From positions 1,426,001 to 1,490,000 of the forward strand of contig NZ_CP041638.1 of the NCBI RefSeq assembly GCF_007197775.1: DNA of 64,000 bases, read 5' to 3'. Origin of the DNA: Thalassotalea sp. PS06. GTDB lineage: Bacteria > Pseudomonadota > Gammaproteobacteria > Enterobacterales > Alteromonadaceae. Positions 1 through 9,400 of the stretch are shown here, piece after piece. Both the position numbers and the translations under genes were made by a program. The first letter of the stretch is position 1. Each line of letters starts with the position of its first letter. The notes beneath the pieces are model-generated. The model worked only from the letters and a program-made list of their open reading frames with translations, ran no database searches and was not told where the DNA came from.

Positions 1-620
1 TACCGGGCGACCCCGGTATGACGTGAAGGATTGGTTGGGCTCCGCCAAACCGTCATCCCGGACCATGTTCCGGGATCTAAGCGTAACTCGTCATTCCGGA
101 CTCCGATCCGGAATCTTTATGGCACAACTAATGTAGTAGCTAAATGTAAAACCTGAGATACCGGGCGACCCCGGTATGACGTATAGGATTGGTTGGGCTC
201 CGCCAAACCGTCATCCCGGACTCCGATCCGGGATCTTAGCGTAACTCGTCATTCCGGACTCCGATCCGGAATCTTTATGGCACAACTAATGTAGTAGCTA
301 AATGTAAAACCAGAGATACCGGGCGACCCCGGTATGACGTATAGGATTGGTTGGGCTCCGCCAAACCGTCATCCCGGACCATGTTCCGGGATCTTAGCGT
401 GAATCGTCTTTCCGGACTCCGATCCGGGATCTTAGCGTAACTCGTCATTCCGGACTCCGATCCGGAATCTTTATGGCACAACTAATGTAGTAGCTAAATG
501 TAAAACCAGAGATACCGGGCGACCCCGGTATGACGTATAGGATTGGTTGGGCTCCGCCAAACCGTCATCCCGGACCATGTTCCGGGATCTTAGTGTAACT
601 CGTCATTCCGGACCCCGATC
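1..620. repeat. Tandem array of ~158-bp palindrome-rich intergenic units
   Basis: Near-identical units start at 1, 159, 317 and 513, giving spacings of 158, 158 and 196 bp; the last copy is partial. Each unit holds short inverted repeats such as ACCGGGCGACCCCGGT and TCATCCCGGACTCCGATCC with its complement. The third unit is longer because one CCGGACTCCGATCCGG module is duplicated. This resembles REP/BIME-like dispersed palindromic elements. No coding capacity is credible here. The array runs off the left edge of the window. Confidence 0.85.
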
Positions 621-696
621 CGGAATCTAAACTAGAAAGGTATTCCGAAAACTAAGCCGCCAAGGCATGCCAGAATCTCAGCGCAACCTAAAAGCC

Positions 697-1047
697 CTAA
701 ACGCTAATCAACAATCCAGGCATGAGAAATATCAGGGCGAACGAGCTGGTACCAAATAGAAATACTGCAAGGGTGTAAAACGAGGCCTGAGTGAAATAAA
801 CGCCGGGGCGATTCACCACTGCACTGCCAATACAATACTGGAAAATCCGCAACATTTGCTTACCTTCATTAAGCGCAGTTTGCAGTTTTATTAGCACCGG
901 ACGATAGTAAATCAGCAAACACGAAAGCAACACCTCTATGCCGGCGATATCGGCTATCAGCTTAAGATCTGGCGCGAAAGGTAACACCGCAATAAAAGCC
1001 AGGGTTATGAGAAATTTTTGAGTTTTCGTTAATCTTTGCCATTCCAT
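697..1047 (-). CDS. Small integral membrane protein of unknown function
   Basis: The product is 116 residues long. It has a charged N terminus and about three hydrophobic segments, at roughly residues 13-30, 35-50 and 88-114, consistent with an inner-membrane protein. I do not recognise a family. The ATG at 1047 follows an intergenic region shared with the divergent oxidoreductase at 1288, so the two may share a promoter region. The hydrophobic pattern and sensible start support a real gene, but nothing shows its function. Confidence 0.6.
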   Translation of the reverse strand: MEWQRLTKTQKFLITLAFIAVLPFAPDLKLIADIAGIEVLLSCLLIYYRPVLIKLQTALNEGKQMLRIFQYCIGSAVVNRPGVYFTQASFYTLAVFLFGTSSFALIFLMPGLLISV

Positions 1048-1287
1048 GCGGATTTGATCCCTTTATCTGCAAATTTGCTAAGTTTTTGTATTTCATCATT
1101 TTGTTCAATTAATACTTGATATTGGGTTGCTGGTAATCTTTTCAACCCTCTGAATTAAATGAACTTTTTTGGGATGGCTAGCGTAGAGGAAAAAGTGCGT
1201 TAATTTGTAACCGGCCGTTGTGTTTGGCCCGTGTATCGGGTAAAAATCGAGCCATTCATTAATTCAATAAAAATTTGTCGACGCTTT

Positions 1288-2514
1288 ATGTTACTAAGCC
1301 CTTTTACACCACTTAAATTAGCCAATGGTCAGGTGATTAAAAATCGTCTGGTGAAGGCGGCAATGGAAGAAAATTTAGGTGACGCCAAACTCGGTCCATC
1401 CAATGAGCTTGTGAATCTTTACAGGCAATGGGTGCGGGGGGGCGTAGGTGCCATTATCACCGGTAATGTTATGGTTGATCGTTTGGCGATGACCGGACCC
1501 GGTGGCATTGCATTAGAAGCGGAATCAAATCTGGATGCGTTTCGTGAGTGGAGCTCTGTGGTTGATAAAAGCGAGTGTAAGCTCATCATGCAAATCAACC
1601 ATCCCGGCCGTCAGGTATTTAAGCGCCAGGGCGGTAAAGCAATAGCACCATCGGCAGTTGCCCTGGATTTAGGCAAGCATTCTTCGATGTTTGCAGAGCC
1701 AACAGCTATGACAGAAACCGATATTGAAGATGTTATTGAACGTTTTGTTGCCACCAGTAAACAGGCACAATTAGCTGGCTTTAATGGTGTGCAGATTCAT
1801 GCGGCTCACGGCTATTTAATCAATCAGTTTCTTTCGCCAAAAACTAATCAGCGTCAGGATAAATGGGGTGGTAATATTGAAAATCGCGCCAGGTTGTTGC
1901 TTGCTGTGGTTAGCCAGATCCGCGAGGCGGTTGGGTCGGAGTTTATCGTTGCGGTTAAACTAAATTCAGCGGATTTCCAACGTGGTGGATTTTCAACCGA
2001 AGATGCGGCTGACGTTATCGAGATGCTGAATCAGCATCAGGTGGAGTTTGTAGAAATTTCTGGCGGTAACTATGAAGCACCGGCGATGCAGGGGCGAGTC
2101 GCCGATGAATTTACGTTGGCGAGAGAAGCCTATTTCCTTAGCTTTGCGCAGAAGTTATTAAAAGTGGCGAAGATGCCATTGATGGTAACTGGTGGTATCA
2201 GCAATTACAGTACTGCTTCAAAAGTACTGGCAAGTAAAATTGAATTAATTGGTATGGCGAGTGCCCTTGCTGTGCAACCAGATCTACCATTGTGGTGGCA
2301 GTCTCGCACTGAGTTCAAACCTAAGTTGCCGAAAGTGAAGCTTAAGGGTAAAACAGCTCGTGCTTTAGCAACCATGGCTACCATTCGTCGTCATTTGAGC
2401 CGCCACGGTCACAACAAAATTTCCCGGCCTATTCACCCGGTTGTGAGCCTGATGTTAGATCAAGTAAAGCTAGCGCGATTAAATAAGCGCTACCGCAAAA
2501 ACTTCATCGACTAG
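1288..2514 (+). CDS. NADH:flavin oxidoreductase, Old Yellow Enzyme family
   Basis: The product is a 408-residue FMN-dependent TIM-barrel oxidoreductase. The N terminus (LLSPFTPLKLANGQVIKNR) is the usual OYE start. Residues around 165-195 carry the family block HAAHGYLINQFLSPKTNQR followed by DKWGG. The segment VTGGISN near residue 310 fits the phosphate-binding region. I chose the ATG at 1288 over an upstream GTG at 1231 because family homology begins there. Members reduce activated alkenes or oxidise enoate-type substrates with NAD(P)H; this substrate is unknown. It is followed by a convergent sulfatase pseudogene. Confidence 0.88.
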   Translation: MLLSPFTPLKLANGQVIKNRLVKAAMEENLGDAKLGPSNELVNLYRQWVRGGVGAIITGNVMVDRLAMTGPGGIALEAESNLDAFREWSSVVDKSECKLIMQINHPGRQVFKRQGGKAIAPSAVALDLGKHSSMFAEPTAMTETDIEDVIERFVATSKQAQLAGFNGVQIHAAHGYLINQFLSPKTNQRQDKWGGNIENRARLLLAVVSQIREAVGSEFIVAVKLNSADFQRGGFSTEDAADVIEMLNQHQVEFVEISGGNYEAPAMQGRVADEFTLAREAYFLSFAQKLLKVAKMPLMVTGGISNYSTASKVLASKIELIGMASALAVQPDLPLWWQSRTEFKPKLPKVKLKGKTARALATMATIRRHLSRHGHNKISRPIHPVVSLMLDQVKLARLNKRYRKNFID

Positions 2515-2529
2515 AGTAAACCTTTTCAT

Positions 2530-2563
2530 GGGGGGCAGAGTCATTATTACTCACTCTGACCTC
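2530..2563. repeat. Small inverted repeat of the GGGGnCAGAGT type
   Basis: An imperfect hairpin pairs GGGCAGAGTCATT with ACTCACTCTGACC. It lies between the oxidoreductase stop and the end of the sulfatase pseudogene. A related pair of termini occurs at 4138-4216 on the other side of the pseudogene. It could act as a terminator for either convergent gene or be a remnant of a small mobile palindromic element. Confidence 0.5.
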
Positions 2564-2581
2564 AAAGTCCTTTATCGCAAT

Positions 2582-4024
2582 TTACTTACTGGACGGCTCA
2601 TAAGGGTCCGGCGTGCCCATTTTAATCGGCGGCTCTTCTTGTAACGAAGCAACATGCTCTTCCAGTTGCGGCAAAGCGGCTTTTAGCACCCAGGTATTGG
2701 GAAATAACACATTGTCTCGTTCAAATGGATCGCTGTGTAGGTTGTACACTCTTGGCATAGTGAAGGTGCGAAGGGTTGAATCCCAACTATCCTGTTCTTT
2801 AAAGTGGACTTTCCAGTTTCGCCATTTCACCCCGAAAATGTCATTGCCCATATACACGACAAAGCCTTCGCGACCAGATTTTTTCTGCTTGCCAAGCAGA
2901 AAATCCGATACATCAATACCATCCATGACTCTGTCATCAGGTACCTCGCCGCCGGCGATGTTTGCAAGGGTAGGGAACAAGTCCATGGCATGAACAATTT
3001 CATCACTGGCGCCACCAGGCTTTATTTTATCCGGCCAGCGCATTGCAAAAGCACTCGCAGAGCACCTTCAAATCCGGTAAACAAACTGCCTCGCCATGGG
3101 CCCGCTGAGCCATGTGCTGCGGTTTCTACCGTCAAGTTAGTCTCACCAACATTGAGTGCTTCCGGGCCATTATCGGCGGTGAAGATTAATATGGTGTTGT
3201 CGCTGATATCCAGCTCATCCAGAGTGTCGATGATTTCACCGGTATAGGCATCAATTTGCATTAATAAATCTGCCCAAACCCATTACCGGATTTGCCGGCA
3301 AAATCGGGGTGGGGCATGGTTGGGAAATGGGTCGCCGTATAACGTAAATAAACAAAAAATGGTTTGTCGGCTTTGGCTTGTTTGCGCATGAAATCAAGGG
3401 CGCGGTCGGTTAGGTCGCGGTCAATCAATGGCCGATAATCAAGACGATAGGGGCTGACTTTTTTCAGTGTTTTTCCTTTTGTACCATCCATTACATAGGT
3501 TTCAGGTAAACCTGATTCGGTAAAACCTGGCGCCGATGTATAAACCGATTCATCGGTAGAGTTGGGTACACCTAACGATTCGTCAAAACCCGGTCCGTAG
3601 GGAATCTGCCTTTAGTTCTGCCCAGATACCATTTGCCAAACATCCCCGTGGCATAGCTAGCTTCTGATAACATCTCCGCCATCGTGACTTCCCATTGCAC
3701 TAAACCGTAAACGCCTTCACCAAGCGGGACCGTGCCGTTACCACTGCGGATGGCATAACGTCCGGTCATTAGAGCGGAGCGTGACGGCGTGCATTGCACT
3801 TCGATATTAAAGTTAGTGAGCCTTAGCCCTTCATTGGCAATTTGATCCAATCTTGGGGTAGCTGCTCCGCGGACGATGCCGCCACCATTAAATCCAGGCT
3901 CGCCCCAACCCAAATTATCCATGAATATAATGACGATATTAGGTTTGTCATCGGCGAAAGAGAGGGGGGAGTAGCCAGTTAACGCAAGGGGTAGGGTAAG
4001 AAGTAAGGTTATATGCTTGATCAT
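2582..4024 (-). pseudogene. Secreted sulfatase gene broken by three frameshifts
   Basis: Read together, the pieces give a near full-length type I sulfatase of about 480 residues. It has an N-terminal signal peptide, the metal-binding start PNIVIIFMDNLGWGEPGF, and the formylglycine signature CTPSRSALMTGRYA. The later blocks TADNGPEA and HAMDLFPTLANIAGG are also present. The frame changes near 3603 (after GRTKGRFP), near 3278 (between GNGF and WADLLMQID) and near 3050 (between EGALR and MRWPDKIKPGG). Type I sulfatases hydrolyse sulfate esters, often of algal polysaccharides. Three separate single-base shifts suggest decay, although consensus errors in the source assembly cannot be excluded. It lies alone between two related palindromic repeats. 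Confidence 0.85.
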
Positions 4025-4137
4025 CTTTACACTGAGCTCTTAGACAACAAGCTGAAAGTATGGAAAATTTACTTATGGTCGATGTCAATTGTGACTAGGT
4101 TACGACAGTAATTATTGTTGGAGATGGAGTATTCTTA

Positions 4138-4216
4138 GGGGGACAGAGTATTAACTTATCCAAGTTAACTACATGTTTTTATGAGGTTTGTTATTTCTAT
4201 AATTGACACTGACCCC
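4138..4216. repeat. Short element with imperfect terminal inverted repeats
   Basis: The left end reads GGGGGACAGAGTATTAA. The complement of the right end reads GGGGTCAGTGTCAATTAT, so the ~79-bp segment has related, inverted termini. The interior contains the small palindrome TTAACTTATCCAAGTTAA. It looks like a MITE or REP-like remnant and lies just upstream of the sulfatase pseudogene. Confidence 0.45.
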
Positions 4217-4360
4217 ATAAACAACCCATGTATAAACCCTCCCTTGTTACCGGCAAACCCTTGCTAGCACCATCCATGGATCGCAAGGAAAGATACATGG
4301 ACGTATTGAATGTCGAGAAATCATGGAGGCTATTTCACGACGAAATACAATCCCTGTATA

Positions 4361-4386
4361 AAAAAAAAGCCCGCTAAGTAGCGGGC
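4361..4386 (-). terminator. Rho-independent terminator (minus strand)
   Basis: A perfect 8-bp GC-rich stem with a 2-nt loop is followed on the minus strand by eight or more T. It ends the candidate small RNA. The rest of 4025-4849 holds the 4138-4216 repeat and AT-rich sequence, with no supported gene. Confidence 0.8.
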
Positions 4387-4460
4387 CAACAAATAGTTGA
4401 TAGAAGGAAGTTAAATAAATCCAGGAACATGTATCCCAAATCAAGGATGTTCATAAGATG
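4361..4460 (-). ncRNA. Candidate small RNA with its own promoter and intrinsic terminator
   Basis: On the minus strand a promoter-like pair, TTGTCG (4490-4495) and TAAAAT (4467-4472), is separated by exactly 17 bp. This predicts a start near 4460. The transcript would contain a GAACAT...ATGTTC stem (4447-4452 with 4425-4430). It would end in the strong hairpin GCCCGCTA-CT-TAGCGGGC (4369-4386) followed by a run of U. The predicted length is about 100 nt. I do not recognise the family. A weak 65-codon ORF crosses the terminator and is unlikely to be translated. Confidence 0.5.
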
Positions 4461-4489
4461 GTGCGTATTTTAGTGACGAGGGTGGAATT

Positions 4490-4495
4490 CGACAA
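4490..4495 (-). promoter_or_regulatory. -35 box of candidate sRNA promoter
   Basis: TTGTCG lies 17 bp upstream of TAAAAT (4467-4472) on the minus strand. The spacing is ideal for sigma-70. It is a sequence match only. Confidence 0.4.
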
Positions 4496-4849
4496 ACTAA
4501 AAAAATTATTTTTTCGCATTAGTTTTTCTAATGGGTTAGTGGTTTTTAGTGGTTTTTGTGAGAATGCAGCTTAAAGCCAATGTCAATGGGCGTCTAAAGT
4601 GTAATCAAATGTAACTTTGTTGATATATAAGGCTAAAAAAAAGTAATTAGAATCAGCTGGAATAATGATCTTTTTGCGATTGACAGGATCTTTTGTTACA
4701 AAGTAAGAAAAACCAATGCCATAGAAAATTTGTAAAGTCTTTTTCTATCGACAAAAAAACTCTCAAATAGCGCCTTTATTCCCTTGAGTGTCGCGGCAAT
4801 CTTGGCTTAATATAAGTCAACTCAATTGGGACTAATAATAAATACGCTA

Positions 4850-5275
4850 ATGAGTGATAAAAACATCACAACAAGCCATTTCGACTACCAGCTCAGAGTA
4901 TATTACGAAGACACTGACGCCGGTGGCATCGTCTATTATGCAAATTATTTAAAGTTTGCCGAGCGCGCCAGAACTGAATGGCTACGTTCGTTAGGTATTT
5001 CCCAATCATTTTTCCTTGAACAAAATCTGGGTTTTGTAGTCAGGCGTGTTGAGATGGATAACAAAGCATCGGCAAAGCTAGATGATCTGTTAACCATTTC
5101 CACAACTGTTAAACAATTAAAAAAAGCCAGCTTGACGTTTGAGCAGGTGATAACAAATCAGGAAGGAACCTTGTTGTGCCAACTGACCGTACTTGTCGCC
5201 AGCGTTAATTTACAACGCGCCAAACCTTGTGCTATTCCAGAGCAAATATTAGGAGCTTTAACCAGTGCACTCTGA
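4850..5275 (+). CDS. ybgC: Acyl-CoA thioesterase of the Tol-Pal operon
   Basis: The product is a 141-residue hot-dog-fold thioesterase of the 4-hydroxybenzoyl-CoA thioesterase type. The catalytic block [17 protein letters not shown] near residue 20 contains the Asp nucleophile or base. YbgC opens the tol-pal operon in most gammaproteobacteria and is cytoplasmic or membrane-associated, linked to phospholipid metabolism. The ATG at 4850 fits the family better than an upstream TTG at 4826. Its end overlaps the tolQ start by 11 bp, which indicates translational coupling. Confidence 0.95.
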   Translation: MSDKNITTSHFDYQLRVYYEDTDAGGIVYYANYLKFAERARTEWLRSLGISQSFFLEQNLGFVVRRVEMDNKASAKLDDLLTISTTVKQLKKASLTFEQVITNQEGTLLCQLTVLVASVNLQRAKPCAIPEQILGALTSAL

Positions 5276-5945
5276 ATTATCTTTTATCGATCTGTTTATG
5301 CAGGCCAGTGTCCTTGTAAAATCTGTGATGCTTTGTCTGTTAGGTTTTTCTATTGCCTCCTGGACGATGATCATCCAGCGCTCAAAAGCGCTAAATAAAG
5401 CCAAAGTTCAAGCTGAACAATTCGAAGATAAGTTCTGGTCAGGCGCCGATTTATCGCGTCTATATAAAGAAATCAGTGCCCGTGGCAGTGTCACCGGCAT
5501 CGAAAGCTTGTTTATGGCTGGCTTTAAAGAGTTCGCAAGAATTCGCAAATCTCCAGATTCCAGCCCGCAGGCGGTGGTCGATGGCACCCATCGTGCGATG
5601 CGCGTTGCCTTATCCCGCGAAGTCGATGGTCTGGAAACGCATTTGTCTTTTCTGGCGACCGTTGGTTCGATTAGTCCTTACATTGGGCTATTCGGTACTG
5701 TATGGGGAATTATGAATTCCTTTATTGCACTAGGCGCTGTTCAACAAGCTACCCTAGCAATGGTTGCACCGGGTATTGCAGAAGCATTGATCGCAACGGC
5801 GATGGGCCTATTTGCGGCAATTCCGGCGGTTATGGCATTTAACCGTTTCTCCCACAGTGTTGAAAAGATTGAGAACAGCTACGGCAACTTTATGGAAGAA
5901 TTCTCCAGTATCTTGCAACGTCAGGCGATGACACCACGCGCATAA
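5265..5945 (+). CDS. tolQ: Tol-Pal system proton-channel subunit TolQ
   Basis: The product is 226 residues, the usual TolQ length, in the MotA/TolQ/ExbB family. One transmembrane helix lies near residues 15-35. Two more lie near 130-195, in segments with the conserved [20 protein letters not shown]. TolQ forms a pentamer around a TolR dimer and uses proton flow to energise TolA during outer-membrane constriction at division. It starts with GTG at 5265 inside the end of ybgC. TolR follows 18 bp downstream. Confidence 0.97.
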   Translation: MHSELSFIDLFMQASVLVKSVMLCLLGFSIASWTMIIQRSKALNKAKVQAEQFEDKFWSGADLSRLYKEISARGSVTGIESLFMAGFKEFARIRKSPDSSPQAVVDGTHRAMRVALSREVDGLETHLSFLATVGSISPYIGLFGTVWGIMNSFIALGAVQQATLAMVAPGIAEALIATAMGLFAAIPAVMAFNRFSHSVEKIENSYGNFMEEFSSILQRQAMTPRA

Positions 5946-5963
5946 GCGTCTAGGAGCTAAACC

Positions 5964-6389
5964 ATGTACGTTAGAGCCAAACGAAAACGCGTTGCCGAGA
6001 TAAACGTTGTTCCCTACATCGATGTCATGCTGGTATTGCTGATTATCTTTATGGTAACCGCGCCGCTCATCACCCAGGGTGTAAAAGTGGATTTACCGCA
6101 GGCGGATGCTGAACCTATGGATCAGGATTCGAAAACGCCATTGGTTGCCAGTGTAGATATCAATGGTAACTTTTATCTGAATGTGGGTGACAGCAAAACA
6201 GAGCCATTAGAGCCTGATGAATTAGCAACCTTAGTGGTTGCCCACCTGCAGGTTGAGCCTGACACACCCGTGGTGGTGAATGGTGATGGTAACGTGTCAT
6301 ACAACTCCATTATTCAATTAATGGTGTTACTGCAAAAAGCCGGTGTTCCTTCTGTCGGTCTGATGACGGATTCGGTGGAGAACGAATAA
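5964..6389 (+). CDS. tolR: Tol-Pal system protein TolR
   Basis: The product is a 141-residue single-pass ExbD/TolR protein. The N-terminal helix contains VVPYIDVMLVLLIIFMVTA, including the membrane Asp essential for proton coupling in this family. The remainder is a periplasmic domain. It has a good Shine-Dalgarno (TAGGAGC) before ATG and is separated from tolA by 3 bp. It works with TolQ as the motor of the complex. Confidence 0.97.
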   Translation: MYVRAKRKRVAEINVVPYIDVMLVLLIIFMVTAPLITQGVKVDLPQADAEPMDQDSKTPLVASVDINGNFYLNVGDSKTEPLEPDELATLVVAHLQVEPDTPVVVNGDGNVSYNSIIQLMVLLQKAGVPSVGLMTDSVENE

Positions 6390-6392
6390 ACC

Positions 6393-7364
6393 ATGTTTGC
6401 AGTACTTAAGAAATTAATCGGTGGCATCGTCGGGTTCTTTATGGGGATCTTTACCTATCTGCCGGAAGGAAAGACCAGCAAACAGACCTATTCCATTGCC
6501 TTGTCTGTAGCATTGATGCTGCATATTGGCCTTGGTGCGGCACTGTTAATCAATGCGGATTTTTCGCCGAAACCTGTGGCTATGCCGCAACCTAGTATGC
6601 CGGTTATCGATGCCGTTGTGGTTGATCAAAGCAAACTACAAAAACAAGTTGAAAAGCTTGAGCAACAAAAAGCCGCAGCAAAAGAAAGAGAAGACAAGCG
6701 CATTAAAGAATTAGAGCGCCGGGCAGCTGAAGCACAGAAAAAGCGTCAGCAGGAAGCGGAGCGTATTAAACGGTTAGAAGTGGAAAAACGCAAAGCCGAT
6801 GATGCGGCGAAAAAAGCAAAAGCTAAAGCCGACGCGGAAGAGAAAGCGCGACGTAAGAAAGAGCAGGAGCGTCAGCAGGCAGAAAAAGCTGCAGCCGATG
6901 CAAAAGCTAAACGCTTAAAAGAGGAAGAAGCTGCGAAAAAAGCTGAAGAAGCCCGCAAGCAACGTGAGGCGGAAGAGCGACGTCGCAAAAAAGAAGCGGC
7001 AGAGCGAGCTGAGCAGCAACGTATGCTGGAACAGCAAATGGCCGAGGAAATGCAACGCCGTCAGCAGGCGCGCAATCAACAGGTTCTGACGGAAGTACAG
7101 AAATACGTAGCGTTAATCACTCAAACTATTCAGCGTAATTTCATCATGGATGAAAATACCATGAAAGGTAAATCCTGTGATTTACGCATTAAGTTAGCGC
7201 CTTCTGGGTTCGTGATCAGTGTAACGCCGACAAAAGGTGACCAGATTGTCTGCCAGGAAGCGGTGAAAGCGGTAAACAAAGCCGGGACATTACCTGTGTC
7301 TAAAGATCCGGATGTATTTGAGAAAATGTCATTAATCAATTTAAAATACGCACCGGAATTTTAA
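6393..7364 (+). CDS. tolA: Tol-Pal system energy transducer TolA
   Basis: The product is 323 residues. One transmembrane segment lies near residues 33-52. A long Lys/Glu/Ala-rich helical domain of about residues 75-225 spans the periplasm. A compact C-terminal domain (about 230-323) includes the Cys-containing block GKSCDLRIKLAPSGFV. TolA transmits the TolQR proton-driven force to TolB and Pal. The domain order matches E. coli TolA, though the helical domain is shorter. Confidence 0.95.
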   Translation: MFAVLKKLIGGIVGFFMGIFTYLPEGKTSKQTYSIALSVALMLHIGLGAALLINADFSPKPVAMPQPSMPVIDAVVVDQSKLQKQVEKLEQQKAAAKEREDKRIKELERRAAEAQKKRQQEAERIKRLEVEKRKADDAAKKAKAKADAEEKARRKKEQERQQAEKAAADAKAKRLKEEEAAKKAEEARKQREAEERRRKKEAAERAEQQRMLEQQMAEEMQRRQQARNQQVLTEVQKYVALITQTIQRNFIMDENTMKGKSCDLRIKLAPSGFVISVTPTKGDQIVCQEAVKAVNKAGTLPVSKDPDVFEKMSLINLKYAPEF

Positions 7365-7425
7365 TTGACCTGTTTTGGGTTTCATTGAAAAATAACCACG
7401 AAAACAATGGAAAATAAGAAGTATT

Positions 7426-8778
7426 ATGTTTAAAAAGAGTTTGTTTATCTTAATCTTTTTCACCATGGGCCTGGGCAAGGCGATGGCTGAGCTGGATATT
7501 GTTATCACCGGTGGTGTCGACAGCGCTCGCCCAATTGCTGTATTGCCATTTAAATATTCGGGTACCACGCCACTGCCTGAGAACATTACTAAGGTAGTAA
7601 GTGATGATTTACTGCGCAGCGGTAAGTTTAATCCGATTAGCCAGGTGAACATGCCACAAATACCGGCAACGATTGATGACATCGATTATCAGGCCTGGGC
7701 AGATATCGGTGTTGAAGCTATTGTTTTAGGTAATATCGAAGAAGCAGGTATTGATCAGTTTTTAGTATCATTCCAGCTGGTTGATATTGTTAAAGGTCAG
7801 TTGGTGGGTTCCGACCGTCGTTCATTGCAAAATGGTCAACTGGTACAATCCGATGAACATATTCTGATTGACTCAACTCCGACGCAATATATCTCTAGCA
7901 ACCTGTTTCGTCCGAAAGCTCACCAAATTTCTGACAGCGTATATGAAAAGCTAACTGGCGTTCGTGGCGCTTTCCAGACTCGTATCGCTTATATCATTGT
8001 TCGTGACAGTGGCGATCGTCCTTACCAGCTGGTAATGGCCGATTACGATGGTTACAACGAACAGGTATTATTAAGCTCCCGTGAACCTTTGATGTCACCA
8101 ACCTGGTCTCCGGATGGTCGTAAGCTTGCTTATGTAACCTTTGAAGATCGTCAGGCGCAAATTTATGTTCAGGATATTTACACGGCTAAGCGTGAATTAT
8201 TAAGTAGCTTTAAGGGTATTAATGGTGCACCGCGCTGGTCTCCGGACGGCAAACATATGGCCATGGTGTTATCAAAAGATGGTAACCCGGAAGTGTACGT
8301 CATGGAGCTGGCAACGAAAAAATTACGCCGTATAACGCGCCACAGGGCTATTGACACTGAGCCAAATTGGACTCCGGATGGAAATTCTCTGGTTTTTACC
8401 TCAGAACGGGGTGGTAAAGCGCAGCTATATCGAGTAAATTTGTCAGATGGTAAAGTGAGAAGGCTAACTTTTGACGGTGAAATGAACCTGGGAGGTTCGA
8501 TTACACCAGACGGTCGTCAACTAGTCATGGTTAACCGTACACAAGGACAATACCATCTTGCGAAGCAAGAATTAGGCTCAAACAATTTTCAGGTTCTAAC
8601 AACAACCCGATTGGATGAGTCGCCAAGTATTGCCCCCAATGGTGGCATGATAATCTATAGTACTTTGCACCATAACCGTCAGGTTCTGGGCTTGGTTTCC
8701 TTAGATGGTCGATTTAAAGCCCGCTTACCAGCGTTAAACGGGCAGGTTAAATCACCAGCATGGTCACCATTTTTATAA
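7426..8778 (+). CDS. tolB: Periplasmic beta-propeller protein TolB
   Basis: The product is 450 residues, starting with a Sec signal peptide (cleavage near AMAELD). An N-terminal alpha/beta domain contains [17 protein letters not shown] six-bladed propeller follows, visible as repeated WSPDG/WTPDG motifs at about residues 225, 270, 315 and later. TolB shuttles between TolA and Pal. It lies 61 bp after tolA and is followed by pal after about 45 bp. Confidence 0.97.
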   Translation: MFKKSLFILIFFTMGLGKAMAELDIVITGGVDSARPIAVLPFKYSGTTPLPENITKVVSDDLLRSGKFNPISQVNMPQIPATIDDIDYQAWADIGVEAIVLGNIEEAGIDQFLVSFQLVDIVKGQLVGSDRRSLQNGQLVQSDEHILIDSTPTQYISSNLFRPKAHQISDSVYEKLTGVRGAFQTRIAYIIVRDSGDRPYQLVMADYDGYNEQVLLSSREPLMSPTWSPDGRKLAYVTFEDRQAQIYVQDIYTAKRELLSSFKGINGAPRWSPDGKHMAMVLSKDGNPEVYVMELATKKLRRITRHRAIDTEPNWTPDGNSLVFTSERGGKAQLYRVNLSDGKVRRLTFDGEMNLGGSITPDGRQLVMVNRTQGQYHLAKQELGSNNFQVLTTTRLDESPSIAPNGGMIIYSTLHHNRQVLGLVSLDGRFKARLPALNGQVKSPAWSPFL

Positions 8779-8823
8779 TAAAAATTAGTTAACTCATTGT
8801 TATTAAAATTATTAAGGAAAAAA

Positions 8824-9375
8824 ATGCGCTTTAATAAAGTAGTAAAAGGTATGGCAGTTGCATTGCCATTGATGGCTCTTGCAGCTTGTTCTTCAACTTC
8901 AACTGTTGACGAAGAAGAAGCAGCACGTCAGGCACAAGCACAAGCTGAAGCACAGGCACAAGCAGAGCGCGAAGCACAAGCAGAAGCTGCAGCAGCGGCA
9001 GAAGCTGCTCGTCTTGAGCAAATTAAAGAAGAAGAGAAGCAAAAGCTTCTTGCTGACAATACCATTTACTTCGATTTCGATACTTCTAAGCTAAGCTCTG
9101 ACGTTACTGCTACGTTGAACGCTCACGCTGAATTCTTAGCAAACAACGCTAACGCTAAAGTTGTTATCGAAGGTCACGCCGATGAGCGTGGTACTCCTGA
9201 GTACAACATCGCTCTTGGTGAGCGTCGTGCACAAGCGGTTCAACGTTATCTTGAAAACGCTGGTGTTTCTTCTTCTCAAATCGAAACCGTTAGCTACGGT
9301 GAAGAGAAGCCTGCAGTAAACTCTCGCACTGAATCAGCATTCGCTAAAAACCGTCGTGCGGTTCTAGTTTACTAA
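8824..9375 (+). CDS. pal: Peptidoglycan-associated lipoprotein Pal
   Basis: The product is a 183-residue outer-membrane lipoprotein. The signal peptide ends in the lipobox LAAC. An Ala/Gln/Glu-rich spacer (about residues 30-70) leads to an OmpA-like peptidoglycan-binding domain with YFDFDTSKL and [20 protein letters not shown]. The ATG at 8824 has a strong AAGGA site at the right distance; an in-frame start at 8797 would spoil the signal peptide. The Ala/Gln tract is longer than in E. coli Pal. Confidence 0.97.
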   Translation: MRFNKVVKGMAVALPLMALAACSSTSTVDEEEAARQAQAQAEAQAQAEREAQAEAAAAAEAARLEQIKEEEKQKLLADNTIYFDFDTSKLSSDVTATLNAHAEFLANNANAKVVIEGHADERGTPEYNIALGERRAQAVQRYLENAGVSSSQIETVSYGEEKPAVNSRTESAFAKNRRAVLVY

Positions 9376-9400
9376 TAACGTTTTTCCAAAAGGACGTTAA

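Noticed and set aside
1..620. Possible CRISPR array
   Set aside because: Units are about 158 bp with no short spacers, the interior is itself repeated, and no cas genes are near.
4247..4444. 65-codon minus-strand frame upstream of tol-pal
   Set aside because: It runs straight through a strong intrinsic terminator and its sequence is explained by the candidate small RNA.
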